Source: Methanosarcinales archaeon
GTDB taxonomy: Archaea; Halobacteriota; Methanosarcinia; Methanosarcinales; Methanogasteraceae
Assembly: GCA_030605805.1 (NCBI GenBank)
Contig: JAUWHQ010000139.1
Coordinates: 1-15,490, forward strand
Length of the DNA stretch: 15,490 nucleotides
Reading direction: 5' to 3'
In this document: piece by piece, positions 1-7,025 of the stretch
How positions within the stretch are numbered: position 1 is the stretch's first letter
Layout of the letters: every line of letters starts with the position of its first letter
Made by a program: the position numbers and the translations under genes
Notes under the pieces: generated by a model
Databases searched by the model: none
What the model was told of the DNA's origin: nothing
What the model saw: only the letters and a program-made list of their open reading frames with translations

Positions 1-329
1 ACATGAACTCCGCAGAGAAACAGGGAATTGAAGTAACGGATGAAGACATAGGGAAACTGAAGAACGCATTGAAGTATGCTGTGGGCGACGTGACCTCTAC
101 CACGATGTTTGGTTGTGAGACTGTGAGTATGCTCTGGTTCAGGAACAATGATGACCGGATATTTAACAACCTGAATTCGCTGGTGGAGATATATGAATCA
201 GATGATGGGATGGTCGTGGATTACTCAAAGGTCATGAAACTGGTGCTGGCAGACATCGATATTGATTCCCTCGAAGAATATAACAGCAAGGTCAAGAACA
301 CCATCCCAAAGCAGATCCATCCAGAGTGA
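1..329 (+). CDS. cas7: Cas7 (Csh2-like) Cascade backbone protein, C-terminal part
   Basis: This is the 3' end of a gene that begins left of the window; about 108 residues are visible. Cas7 subunits form the helical backbone of the type I Cascade complex and coat the crRNA spacer. The assignment rests on the C-terminal pattern seen in type I-B Csh2 proteins: a strand with a Phe/Tyr pair and 'MLWFRNND', then 'LNSLVEIYESDDG', then a Val/Leu/Asp-rich end. It also rests on position, 21 bases upstream of cas5 in the usual cas7-cas5-cas3 order. The ATG at base 3 is most likely an internal Met, because Cas7 proteins are about 300 residues long. The family is not proven from this fragment alone; a Cst2/DevR-type Cas7 is the alternative. 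cas8b would be expected just upstream. Confidence 0.72.
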   Translation, partial: MNSAEKQGIEVTDEDIGKLKNALKYAVGDVTSTTMFGCETVSMLWFRNNDDRIFNNLNSLVEIYESDDGMVVDYSKVMKLVLADIDIDSLEEYNSKVKNTIPKQIHPE

Positions 330-340
330 AATAAACCAAC

Positions 341-346
341 AGGTGG
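341..346 (+). promoter_or_regulatory. Ribosome binding site supporting the upstream cas5 start
   Basis: AGGTGG lies 4 bases before the ATG at 351. No comparable site precedes the ATG at 411, where the conserved Cas5 domain begins, so this site favours the longer protein with a 20-residue N-terminal extension. Confidence 0.5.
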
Positions 347-350
347 CTAT

Positions 351-1118
351 ATGGAGACAACTCTGGATTATTTCTCTTCGTCTGGAGAAAACGAGACTGG
401 CAACCAGTCTATGAAACTCCTGACCTTTAGGTTGTACGGGAGTTTTGCCCATTTCAATCAGCCTATCAGCAATCGTTTCAGGAATACGTATTCTATTATT
501 CCAAAGCCCCAACTACTGGGACTTATCGGGTCTATCGCTGGTCTTAGAGGGTATACGAATAATAAAACATTCCCCAAATTCTATAGCAGGATTGGAGATC
601 TCAAAGTTTATATCAGGTCCAATAACAATTCGGATAAGAAGTTTATAGTGAACTATAACAGTTTGAACAGTTTTTTGAATAACCGGGTTGATACTGCTTC
701 TCCGAACGTAATAATCAATGAACAGGTGCTGTTGGACCCGGATTATGAGATTGGTCTATTGCTGGATGAAAATAACGATCTGCATAAAACCATCATTGAA
801 AATATCCGGCATAACCGCAGTGTGTTCCCCATATACTTAGGAAAGAACGAGTTTTTTGCAAACATCCAATATCAATCCCTGAAAGACTATGAGATAAATT
901 CTGCGAAAGAACCGATGTGCCGCAGCATACTGCCCTTCGATGAACTGGAAAAAGAAGGCACCAATAACATGAAACTGGAAATGCTTCCGGTGGGCTTCGA
1001 TGAGAAGTTCAAGTACATCTATCGCTTAATGGCGATACCTCAGAAAGAGTGCGTTGTGCCGTTGAAAAACCCGAATAATTGCATCGTCTCAGATGGCAAT
1101 GTTTACCATGTCTTCTGA
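351..1118 (+). CDS. cas5: Cas5 (type I-B Cas5h-like) Cascade subunit
   Basis: The product has 255 residues. Cas5 caps the 5' handle of the crRNA in Cascade and contacts Cas7 and Cas8. The family signature begins at residue 21 with 'MKLLTFRLYGSFAHFN', the first strand of the RAMP fold. It is followed by the conserved region around residues 46-65 ('YSIIPKPQLLGLIGSIAGL'), the hydrophobic helix found near the start of Cas5 proteins. The first 20 residues are polar and not conserved; translation might instead start at 411, although the ribosome binding site favours 351. The length is normal for Cas5h. The gene sits 21 bases after cas7, and its last codons overlap the start of cas3 by up to 26 bases, so the three genes are probably one transcript with coupled translation. 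Confidence 0.85.
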   Translation: METTLDYFSSSGENETGNQSMKLLTFRLYGSFAHFNQPISNRFRNTYSIIPKPQLLGLIGSIAGLRGYTNNKTFPKFYSRIGDLKVYIRSNNNSDKKFIVNYNSLNSFLNNRVDTASPNVIINEQVLLDPDYEIGLLLDENNDLHKTIIENIRHNRSVFPIYLGKNEFFANIQYQSLKDYEINSAKEPMCRSILPFDELEKEGTNNMKLEMLPVGFDEKFKYIYRLMAIPQKECVVPLKNPNNCIVSDGNVYHVF

Positions 1119-3753
1119 TGCCTTCAGAGAGATATTCAAAGATCTGGATAGAAGTTTAATCCCATGCAACAGATTTTATTCTGCTCACAGACGTGAAGAC
1201 GATCTGGAATCACTGGAAGATCACTCAGAACTATGTAGTGATTATTTCCTGCACATAATCGATGAATTGGGACTTGAACCGATACTTGATGAATTGATAT
1301 CCAATCTCTTTGGAGAACAACAACGAACTGAAATCAAACAGATCATATCATTCGCAATTTATTATCACGACATCGGAAAACTAAATCCGAACTTTCAAAA
1401 AGTAAAAGTAAAAGGAATGCGAGTATCCGGGAACACTCGCCACAGCTTTTTTTCAGAAAGGGTGTTAACTTCATTTCTTCTGGGAAAGTTTCCGGAATTC
1501 AGGGGAGCTATATATTTGGCTGTCAATATCGTTCGGAGTCATCATGGAAGATTAAATGATTTCACCACGGACGATTATCATGAAAGTTCCGAAGAAAGGG
1601 AAATAATCCGGAAAATTCTTCAAATAACGGATATTGAGGAGATGATAATCTCAGAAGACGACAAAAGGGAGTTTTTCAACAGTGGTTCAAAATGGCACGA
1701 AACTTTTCTTTTGGTCAAACTCATCTATTCACTGCTCGTCCTGAGTGACTCATATTCAACGATGCATTATGCACATTCATTCGATACCATGTATCCTTTG
1801 AATACTATGGACCGAAACATTCGAGAAAGGATGATAGAATCGTATTCGGGGATACCCTACAACTTAAATATCGATCAAACAGAATTTGAGGGCAGTTCTC
1901 AGTGTAGTACCATAAACGAACTACGAAGAGCGATTTTGATCGAGAGCAGCAACCGCATAAAGAAACTTCTGAAGGAGAACAACAGAATATTCATGCTTTC
2001 TGTTCCAACCGGTGGCGGGAAGACAAACATCTCCATGAAACTGGCGTTAAATATTCTTGAGCACGATGAGACGATAAAACGGTTGTTTTACGTGTTTCCT
2101 TACATCAACATAATCGAACAGAACTATAAAGCAATAGATAACGCATTATTCAGCAAATCCTTGTTCCCTGCTAAAATAGGTCTTGTTTCAGACATATACT
2201 CCCGGGCATACATGGATAAGTTCCATGGTGAAACGGATGAAGATTCGATATCGACCATGAAAAAGATGAGGATCATACGGGATGATAATTTCCTGAACAA
2301 TTGTGTAAACGTGATAACCAATGTAAATTTTTTTAATGGGATTATTAAAAATGGGGGAAACAACCGCTATAAAATCGCTAACCTGTGTAACAGCATAGTT
2401 ATCATCGACGAGATACAAACATTGAGCGATAAAAATATCAGGACATTTTATGATTTTATCAAGGAAACAAGTAGAGATTTGAATATTTATTATATTATTA
2501 TGAGTGCCACACTTCCGAGTTTCAATGATTTTCTCGATGATGTTGAAGTTCCGCAGATCATCGCGGATCCCCAGAAATATTACACCCACAAGGTATTCAA
2601 GAGGAATGAAATCGTTTTCAGAAAAGATATCAAGGATATAAATGGAATAGAAGAATTGTTGATCGAAGAAATCAATAAAAATTATCGAACAGGGAACGTA
2701 AAGATTCTTGTGACTTTAAATGTGGTCGATACTTCGAGAAAAGTGTACGAAGAATTGAAATCTGATGAGAGGTTCAAAGAGTTCTCTTTTTATTTATTGA
2801 ACAGCACCACATCGAGTTTACGAAGGAAGAAGATTATTGAGGAGATTAAGGATAAAACAAAAGAAGGGCGAGTGATGATTGTTTCGACGCAATCCATAGA
2901 AGCCGGTGTTGATATTGATTGTGACTTCGGGATCAGAGACTATTCCATACTGGACAGCATAGAACAGATATCCGGGCGGATTAATAGGGAATGTAATGCA
3001 CAAAAAGCACGCGTTTCAAAGCTGTTCGTCATAAAATACAAGGATGGCAAGTTAGCAGATTCTAAGAAGATCTACGCCGATCATGAGCGATATAAAATTT
3101 TAATCGACGAAACGATTAGCCGGGAGGATGTCGAACAAATATTGAATTGTAAACAATTCGACAAATATTATAAAGTTTTGTCTGGAGAATTGAAAAAAGT
3201 CGCAAAAGATTCTTTTCCTAAAACCAATCGTGAAATACGTGATTTACATTATCAAACGATAAACAATACCCTGGATGTAATTGATGACAAATTAGATAAA
3301 GTGGATATTTTTGTGTGCGAGGAGATCCCGATAGAGAGTTTGTCTGATTATGATCGAAGTAAAATTGAGTCTTTGATAAACGATCCAACGATACGAAGGT
3401 TAGAGAAGAATCACAAAATCATATCAGGTGGAAAAATAATCACTGAGAATGTTTATTGGGTTTGGAAAGAAATCCTAACATCGACAGATAAATTTGAAGA
3501 CGTGTACATCAGAAGAAAAATTACTAGCCTATTCAACCAGTTCATCATTTCGATAACCAATATAAAAAACAAAACGTATGGTCAAGACCTTTTGGGATAT
3601 CTCAGAACAGAGGGATTTGTTGAGAAAGATGAACAATTCGATATTATTTTATCAACGCCAGCGTTCTCGGAATATTATTCATTCACTGATGGTTTGAGAT
3701 CAGATAAATTAAAGGATGCGCTAAAAACCCCCTCGCTCGGTGTTATCATTTAA
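1093..3753 (+). CDS. cas3: Cas3 HD nuclease-helicase
   Basis: The product has 886 residues and is a complete single-chain Cas3, the enzyme recruited by Cascade to nick, unwind and degrade target DNA. The HD nuclease domain is N-terminal: His44 in 'LEDHSEL', His92-Asp93 in 'YHDIGKLNP', 'RHS' at 116-118 and His150-His151 in 'RSHHGRL' are the expected metal ligands. The superfamily 2 helicase follows: Walker A 'VPTGGGKT' at 304-311, the DEAD-like box 'DEIQ' at 439-442, 'SATLP' at 471-475, motif V around 599-608 ('TQSIEAGVDI') and motif VI 'QISGRINRE' at 625-633. All key residues are present, so the enzyme should be active. The start is uncertain: in-frame ATGs at 1093, 1099 and 1108 all overlap the end of cas5 and none has a clear ribosome binding site. 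The gene is strongly AT-rich compared with the genes to its right. Confidence 0.95.
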   Translation: MAMFTMSSDAFREIFKDLDRSLIPCNRFYSAHRREDDLESLEDHSELCSDYFLHIIDELGLEPILDELISNLFGEQQRTEIKQIISFAIYYHDIGKLNPNFQKVKVKGMRVSGNTRHSFFSERVLTSFLLGKFPEFRGAIYLAVNIVRSHHGRLNDFTTDDYHESSEEREIIRKILQITDIEEMIISEDDKREFFNSGSKWHETFLLVKLIYSLLVLSDSYSTMHYAHSFDTMYPLNTMDRNIRERMIESYSGIPYNLNIDQTEFEGSSQCSTINELRRAILIESSNRIKKLLKENNRIFMLSVPTGGGKTNISMKLALNILEHDETIKRLFYVFPYINIIEQNYKAIDNALFSKSLFPAKIGLVSDIYSRAYMDKFHGETDEDSISTMKKMRIIRDDNFLNNCVNVITNVNFFNGIIKNGGNNRYKIANLCNSIVIIDEIQTLSDKNIRTFYDFIKETSRDLNIYYIIMSATLPSFNDFLDDVEVPQIIADPQKYYTHKVFKRNEIVFRKDIKDINGIEELLIEEINKNYRTGNVKILVTLNVVDTSRKVYEELKSDERFKEFSFYLLNSTTSSLRRKKIIEEIKDKTKEGRVMIVSTQSIEAGVDIDCDFGIRDYSILDSIEQISGRINRECNAQKARVSKLFVIKYKDGKLADSKKIYADHERYKILIDETISREDVEQILNCKQFDKYYKVLSGELKKVAKDSFPKTNREIRDLHYQTINNTLDVIDDKLDKVDIFVCEEIPIESLSDYDRSKIESLINDPTIRRLEKNHKIISGGKIITENVYWVWKEILTSTDKFEDVYIRRKITSLFNQFIISITNIKNKTYGQDLLGYLRTEGFVEKDEQFDIILSTPAFSEYYSFTDGLRSDKLKDALKTPSLGVII

Positions 3754-3756
3754 TAA
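3749..3756 (+). promoter_or_regulatory. Possible TATA box for the truncated cas6
   Basis: TTTAATAA spans the cas3 stop codon and is centred about 28 bases before the ATG at 3781. No ribosome binding site lies before that ATG. This spacing would place the transcription start at or next to the ATG, a leaderless mRNA. It is an inference from spacing only. Confidence 0.25.
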
Positions 3757-3772
3757 TTTTCATAATCTCTCG

Positions 3773-3950
3773 TCCCACTCATGCACTCCAACCTCCCCCT
3801 CCGCAAAACCACCCTACCCCAGGTCCACTACGACTACCAGTACGGCATAGCCGCGATGCTCTACGCGAGACTCGCGCACGCAAACATCAGACTGGCAAAC
3901 GAGATCCACTCGCACACCGGATTCAAGTTCTACACCTTCTCAAACCTGAT
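3773..3950 (+). repeat. Direct repeat, copy 1 (cas6 5' end)
   Basis: These bases match 4373-4550 exactly 600 bases downstream. By direct count there are 24 mismatches over the 170 bases from 3781 to 3950, about 86% identity. The 8 bases before the ATG (TCCCACTC) are also identical. Similarity stops abruptly at about 3950 on the right and 3773 on the left. Confidence 0.9.
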
Positions 3951-3987
3951 AATCCGGGACCATACGGGCGCATCGACAACATCTTAA
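3781..3987 (+). pseudogene. Truncated second copy of cas6 (N-terminal domain only)
   Basis: The ORF encodes 68 residues. Residues 1-57 match the N-terminus of the intact Cas6 encoded at 4381 with 46 of 57 identities, and residues 31-57 are identical. The last 11 residues are unrelated and end at a TAA. The copy keeps Tyr28, His43 and Lys49, whose 15- and 6-residue spacing matches the Tyr31/His46/Lys52 catalytic set of Pyrococcus furiosus Cas6. It lacks the rest of both ferredoxin-like folds and the C-terminal Gly-rich loop, so it cannot be a normal crRNA endonuclease. Other reading frames after 3950 do not continue Cas6, so this is a truncation and not a frameshift. All six base differences in codons 31-57 are synonymous, which leaves open that the short product is still made and used. 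It starts 27 bases after cas3. Confidence 0.8.
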
Positions 3988-4010
3988 CCCGCTACGGACA
4001 TCAGCATACT

Positions 4011-4331
4011 ATGACGGACATACAGATACCCCCGATGATGGAAAAAGAAATCCATGCGTTGATCGAGACGAAATACTACGCTTCAATCTCAGAAGCTGTC
4101 AAAGACGCTTTCAGAACGCTATTCGCAACAAAACCCGCTCTTAAAATAATTTCAGCAGTATACCTATATTCAAATAACGAAGTTTCCATCTCAAAAGCAG
4201 CAGAGGTTGCCGGAGTCAGTATCGAAGAATTCAAGGAAATTTTGGCGAGTCGTGGTGTGAAACGGGAAATATATCCTGATGAAAGAATTAATGAGAACGT
4301 AAGAATGATCCTGAAACATACAACGAATTAG
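4011..4331 (+). CDS. UPF0175-like small protein, probable antitoxin or DNA-binding regulator
   Basis: The product has 106 residues. Residues 1-38 fit a ribbon-helix-helix DNA-binding unit: a short strand ('TDIQIPP') and two helices with 'YYASISEAVKDAFRTL'. Residues 44-86 match the UPF0175 pattern, a helix followed by a helix-turn-helix: 'ISAVYLYSNNEVSISKAAEVAGVSIEEFKEIL' split by turns, then 'RGV'. UPF0175 proteins often act as antitoxins paired with a PIN-domain toxin in archaea and cyanobacteria. No toxin gene is adjacent here, so this copy is an orphan. It lies between the truncated and intact cas6 genes, all on the same strand, 23 bases after the first and 49 before the second. There is no convincing ribosome binding site. 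A role as a regulator of the cas genes is possible but unproven. Confidence 0.7.
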   Translation: MTDIQIPPMMEKEIHALIETKYYASISEAVKDAFRTLFATKPALKIISAVYLYSNNEVSISKAAEVAGVSIEEFKEILASRGVKREIYPDERINENVRMILKHTTN

Positions 4332-4348
4332 ACAACCTAAAGAACGCT

Positions 4349-4356
4349 TTTTACAC
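4349..4356 (+). promoter_or_regulatory. Possible TATA box for intact cas6
   Basis: TTTTTACA is centred about 29 bases before the ATG at 4381. cas6 has no ribosome binding site; only C-rich sequence precedes it. The spacing would suit a leaderless transcript beginning at the ATG. Weak evidence, based on spacing and base composition. Confidence 0.25.
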
Positions 4357-4372
4357 CCCATATTCCCACCCA

Positions 4373-4550
4373 TCCCACTCATGCGCTCCAAAATCACCCT
4401 CCGTAAAACCACACCCGCCCCGATCCACTACGACTACCAGTACGGCATAGCATCCATGCTCTACAAAAAACTCGCACACGCAAACATCAGGCTGGCAAAC
4501 GAGATTCACTCGCACACTGGATTCAAATTCTACACGTTCTCAAACCTGAT
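4373..4550 (+). repeat. Direct repeat, copy 2 (5' end of intact cas6)
   Basis: This is the partner of the repeat at 3773-3950, offset by exactly 600 bases. The match covers the 8 bases before the start codon and the first 57 codons of cas6, then stops. Confidence 0.9.
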
Positions 4551-5151
4551 TTTCGATGACCGAATCCCGAGTCGCCACGGTCTCAATTTCGAGCAGGCAC
4601 ACTTCTACCTCTCGTCCCCTGACCCTGAGTTCATCCGGAGTTTCACAGAGGGACTCCTGCAAGAGCCCGAATTTTACCTCCGACGCACAGAAACAGGCAA
4701 AGAGCGTGCCAACATCATGATAGAGAGAATCGAGATCCTGCCAAAAGAAAAGATCGGAGATATCTGCGAGTTCAAGGCGATCTCCCCGATCTACATAAAG
4801 ACGCAGCGGCTGCGGGACGGAGTTCTCCGCGATGTCGATCTCTATCCAAAGGACGGCAAATTCTATGAAAACCTTCATGCGAATCTTGCCGCCAGATACA
4901 GGGAATATCACGGGCATGATGTCAGCCACGACCATTTCGAGATCACTGACACCAGAAAGGTGAAGGCAAAGCGGATAAAGATCGCAAATACCTATCGCAG
5001 GTGCTCGCTCATGGAGTTTGAGGTGCAGGGAAGTCCTGAGTTGCTTGTGTTTGCTTATGAGGCAGGGATCGGCGAGAAGAACGCGATGGGGTTCGGGTGT
5101 CTGCAGTGCATGAAATCAGACCGTTGCGGGATTGAAATACCTAACCGTTGA
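4381..5151 (+). CDS. cas6: Cas6 crRNA-processing endoribonuclease
   Basis: The product has 256 residues. Cas6 cuts the CRISPR precursor RNA within each repeat, without metal, to release crRNAs for Cascade. The C-terminal signature Gly-rich loop is clear ('GIGEKNAMGFG', residues 229-239). The presumed catalytic residues Tyr28, His43 and Lys49 have the same spacing as Tyr31, His46 and Lys52 of Pyrococcus furiosus Cas6. The central 'ISPIYIKT' strand (134-141) is also typical. The length is normal for the family. The gene ends the CRISPR-Cas block and is convergent with the ligase gene, 119 bases away. Its codons favour C in the third position, unlike AT-rich cas3, which suggests that the locus was assembled from parts of different origin. 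It is probably transcribed from its own promoter. The start is fixed by the match to the truncated copy. Confidence 0.93.
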   Translation: MRSKITLRKTTPAPIHYDYQYGIASMLYKKLAHANIRLANEIHSHTGFKFYTFSNLIFDDRIPSRHGLNFEQAHFYLSSPDPEFIRSFTEGLLQEPEFYLRRTETGKERANIMIERIEILPKEKIGDICEFKAISPIYIKTQRLRDGVLRDVDLYPKDGKFYENLHANLAARYREYHGHDVSHDHFEITDTRKVKAKRIKIANTYRRCSLMEFEVQGSPELLVFAYEAGIGEKNAMGFGCLQCMKSDRCGIEIPNR

Positions 5152-5270
5152 TCACCTCACAATATCTCGTAAGCGCAATCCCACCATGACATGACCACGC
5201 ACTCGCCCATGATGGATATCCCACACCCCCCACAGACGCACTCAACCATGCTCAAAATCGCGAGGTAGTA

Positions 5271-7025
5271 TCACCCCCCAGCCAGCATCCCCACCCTCTC
5301 GATGCTGTCAGCATCTTCAGGCGTCTTATCGAACCGCACCCGAACAAGCCGCGGGAACCGAAGCGCATATCCTGATGCATAATGCGGGCTCTTCTGAATC
5401 TCCTCATACGCGATCTCAAAGACAACAGCAGGCTGCAACTCAATCGCCCGCCCTTCCTCTGAGATGATATACTGCGAAAATAAGTTCGTCAGTTCGGATA
5501 ACTGCTCGTCTGTGATGCCGGTGCCGACCCTGCCGATCTCAAGGAACTCTGCTGTGTCAGGATCGTAGCACGCAAGCATATACGAGCCAATCAGGTTCGC
5601 CCGCCTTCCCTCGCCCCAGTCTGCGCCGACAACGACGAGATCAAGCGTCTCCATGATCGGCTTGATCTTCAGCCAGTTCTTGCCACGTTTTCCAGGAGAA
5701 TACACGGAATCCGGGTTCTTGAGCATGATTCCCTCGTGCCCAGCATCCAGAGCAGCCTGATACACAGCGTGTGCAACACCCGGATCGTCGGTCACGACCT
5801 GCTCTGCCGCCCTGAGGCGGGCATGCGGGCGTACCACCGACTCCAGCCGTTCTCTGCGGAGATGGAGCGCATCATCGATCAACGCATCGCCATCGAGGTA
5901 CATGATGTCAAACAGGTTCAGATGGAGCGGAATCTTCTCTGCCATCGCAGATACCTTGTATTTTCTCCGAAACCGCCTCATGATCTCCTGGAATGCAAGA
6001 GGCTTCCCATCGGGTCCGGTGGCAACCACTTCGCCATCGAGAATCGCCTGATTCGCAGTTACCTGCGATTTTATCAGGTTTACGACATCCGGAAGCGATT
6101 TTGTCACGTCTTCGAGTCTTCTTGAGAATATCCGGACGTCGTCGCCGTCCTTGTGTATCTGCACCCGTGCGCCATCGAACTTCCATTCGGCGGCATACCC
6201 CCCTGTGACGTCGCCGAAACCGCCTATCTGGGCAAGCATCATCTTGATCGGTCTTCCGATCCTGATACTCACCTGCTCGAGATCATGGTGGAACGCGGTG
6301 ACCGCAACCTCGCCAAGATCATTGATCAGCATGTAGGAACGCTCAACCGCGCCCACGTCCTCCCCAAACGCCTGTGCGATGGCGTTTCTGACGATCCCCT
6401 CCCCGACGCCGATCCTGAGCTCTTCGAGTACGATGCGTGCGATATATCTTGATTCGCCAGGGGATGCGGTGCCGAATAAATATTGAAGATTTTTTATTTT
6501 TATCTGCTGCGAACCCTTGCCTGACGCCTGTGCAATCGAGAGCATCCTCCCAAAGACCTCGACGATGGTGAGGCGCCCATCCGCCCCACTCCCCCCACCT
6601 CCGCCCTCACCATCTCCATCTCTTTCCTCGCCGCCACTCCCGCCTGCACCACCGGCGTCAGTAAAATCAAGGAACGTGGTCTGCGTTGTCTGCGATTCCG
6701 CGGCTCCTTTTTCGAGCGCAACCTTTGCCGCCTCGCCCACATCGCCAGTCTCGCGAATCAGTTGCTTGATCTGTCTGACCGGCACTCCGGCAGTCCTTGA
6801 TATCGATTCGTACAGCAGCGAGGGACCAACGCCCAGTTCGACCGCGCTCCAGTCGGGAAACACCTTCCCCATAACGAACCTGGAGACGATCGAAAGTTCG
6901 GTATCAGGGTCGTCTCCCTCGCTGATTCTTCGTAGAAGAGATGATACGACCGCGGTTATCTCAAGCGAACTGGAAATCCCCTCGATTTCCTTGCAGACAT
7001 CTGTAAATTCCTTAAATGAGGTCAT
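5271..7025 (-). CDS. lig: ATP-dependent DNA ligase (archaeal Lig1 type)
   Basis: The product has 584 residues. It seals nicks in replication and repair by passing AMP from ATP to a Lys and then to the 5' phosphate. The N-terminal DNA-binding domain covers about residues 1-240. The nucleotidyltransferase motifs follow in order: motif I 'KFDGAR' with adenylated Lys282, motif III 'LDGEVV' (329-334), motif IIIa 'LFDIMYLDG' (371-379), motif IV 'EGIMLK' (431-436) and motif V 'WLKIKP' (451-456). The OB-fold domain ends with the 'RVRFDK' element (562-567). The length suits archaeal ligases. An unusual Gly/Asp/Glu-rich stretch lies at residues 124-149 inside the DNA-binding domain. The start codon overlaps the stop of the upstream surface-protein gene by 4 bases (ATGA), so translation is probably coupled. 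Confidence 0.95.
   Translation of the reverse strand: MTSFKEFTDVCKEIEGISSSLEITAVVSSLLRRISEGDDPDTELSIVSRFVMGKVFPDWSAVELGVGPSLLYESISRTAGVPVRQIKQLIRETGDVGEAAKVALEKGAAESQTTQTTFLDFTDAGGAGGSGGEERDGDGEGGGGGSGADGRLTIVEVFGRMLSIAQASGKGSQQIKIKNLQYLFGTASPGESRYIARIVLEELRIGVGEGIVRNAIAQAFGEDVGAVERSYMLINDLGEVAVTAFHHDLEQVSIRIGRPIKMMLAQIGGFGDVTGGYAAEWKFDGARVQIHKDGDDVRIFSRRLEDVTKSLPDVVNLIKSQVTANQAILDGEVVATGPDGKPLAFQEIMRRFRRKYKVSAMAEKIPLHLNLFDIMYLDGDALIDDALHLRRERLESVVRPHARLRAAEQVVTDDPGVAHAVYQAALDAGHEGIMLKNPDSVYSPGKRGKNWLKIKPIMETLDLVVVGADWGEGRRANLIGSYMLACYDPDTAEFLEIGRVGTGITDEQLSELTNLFSQYIISEEGRAIELQPAVVFEIAYEEIQKSPHYASGYALRFPRLVRVRFDKTPEDADSIERVGMLAGG

Noticed and set aside
3951..4010. Frameshifted continuation of the truncated cas6
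   Set aside because: None of the three + strand frames in this stretch resembles residues 58 onward of the intact Cas6.
1..5270. CRISPR array or leader near the cas genes
   Set aside because: No regularly spaced 25-40 base repeats are visible; the only sizeable direct repeat is the duplicated cas6 5' end.
5152..5270. Small gene, terminator or RNA between cas6 and lig
   Set aside because: There is no ORF with a ribosome binding site, no clear hairpin and no T-run on either strand.
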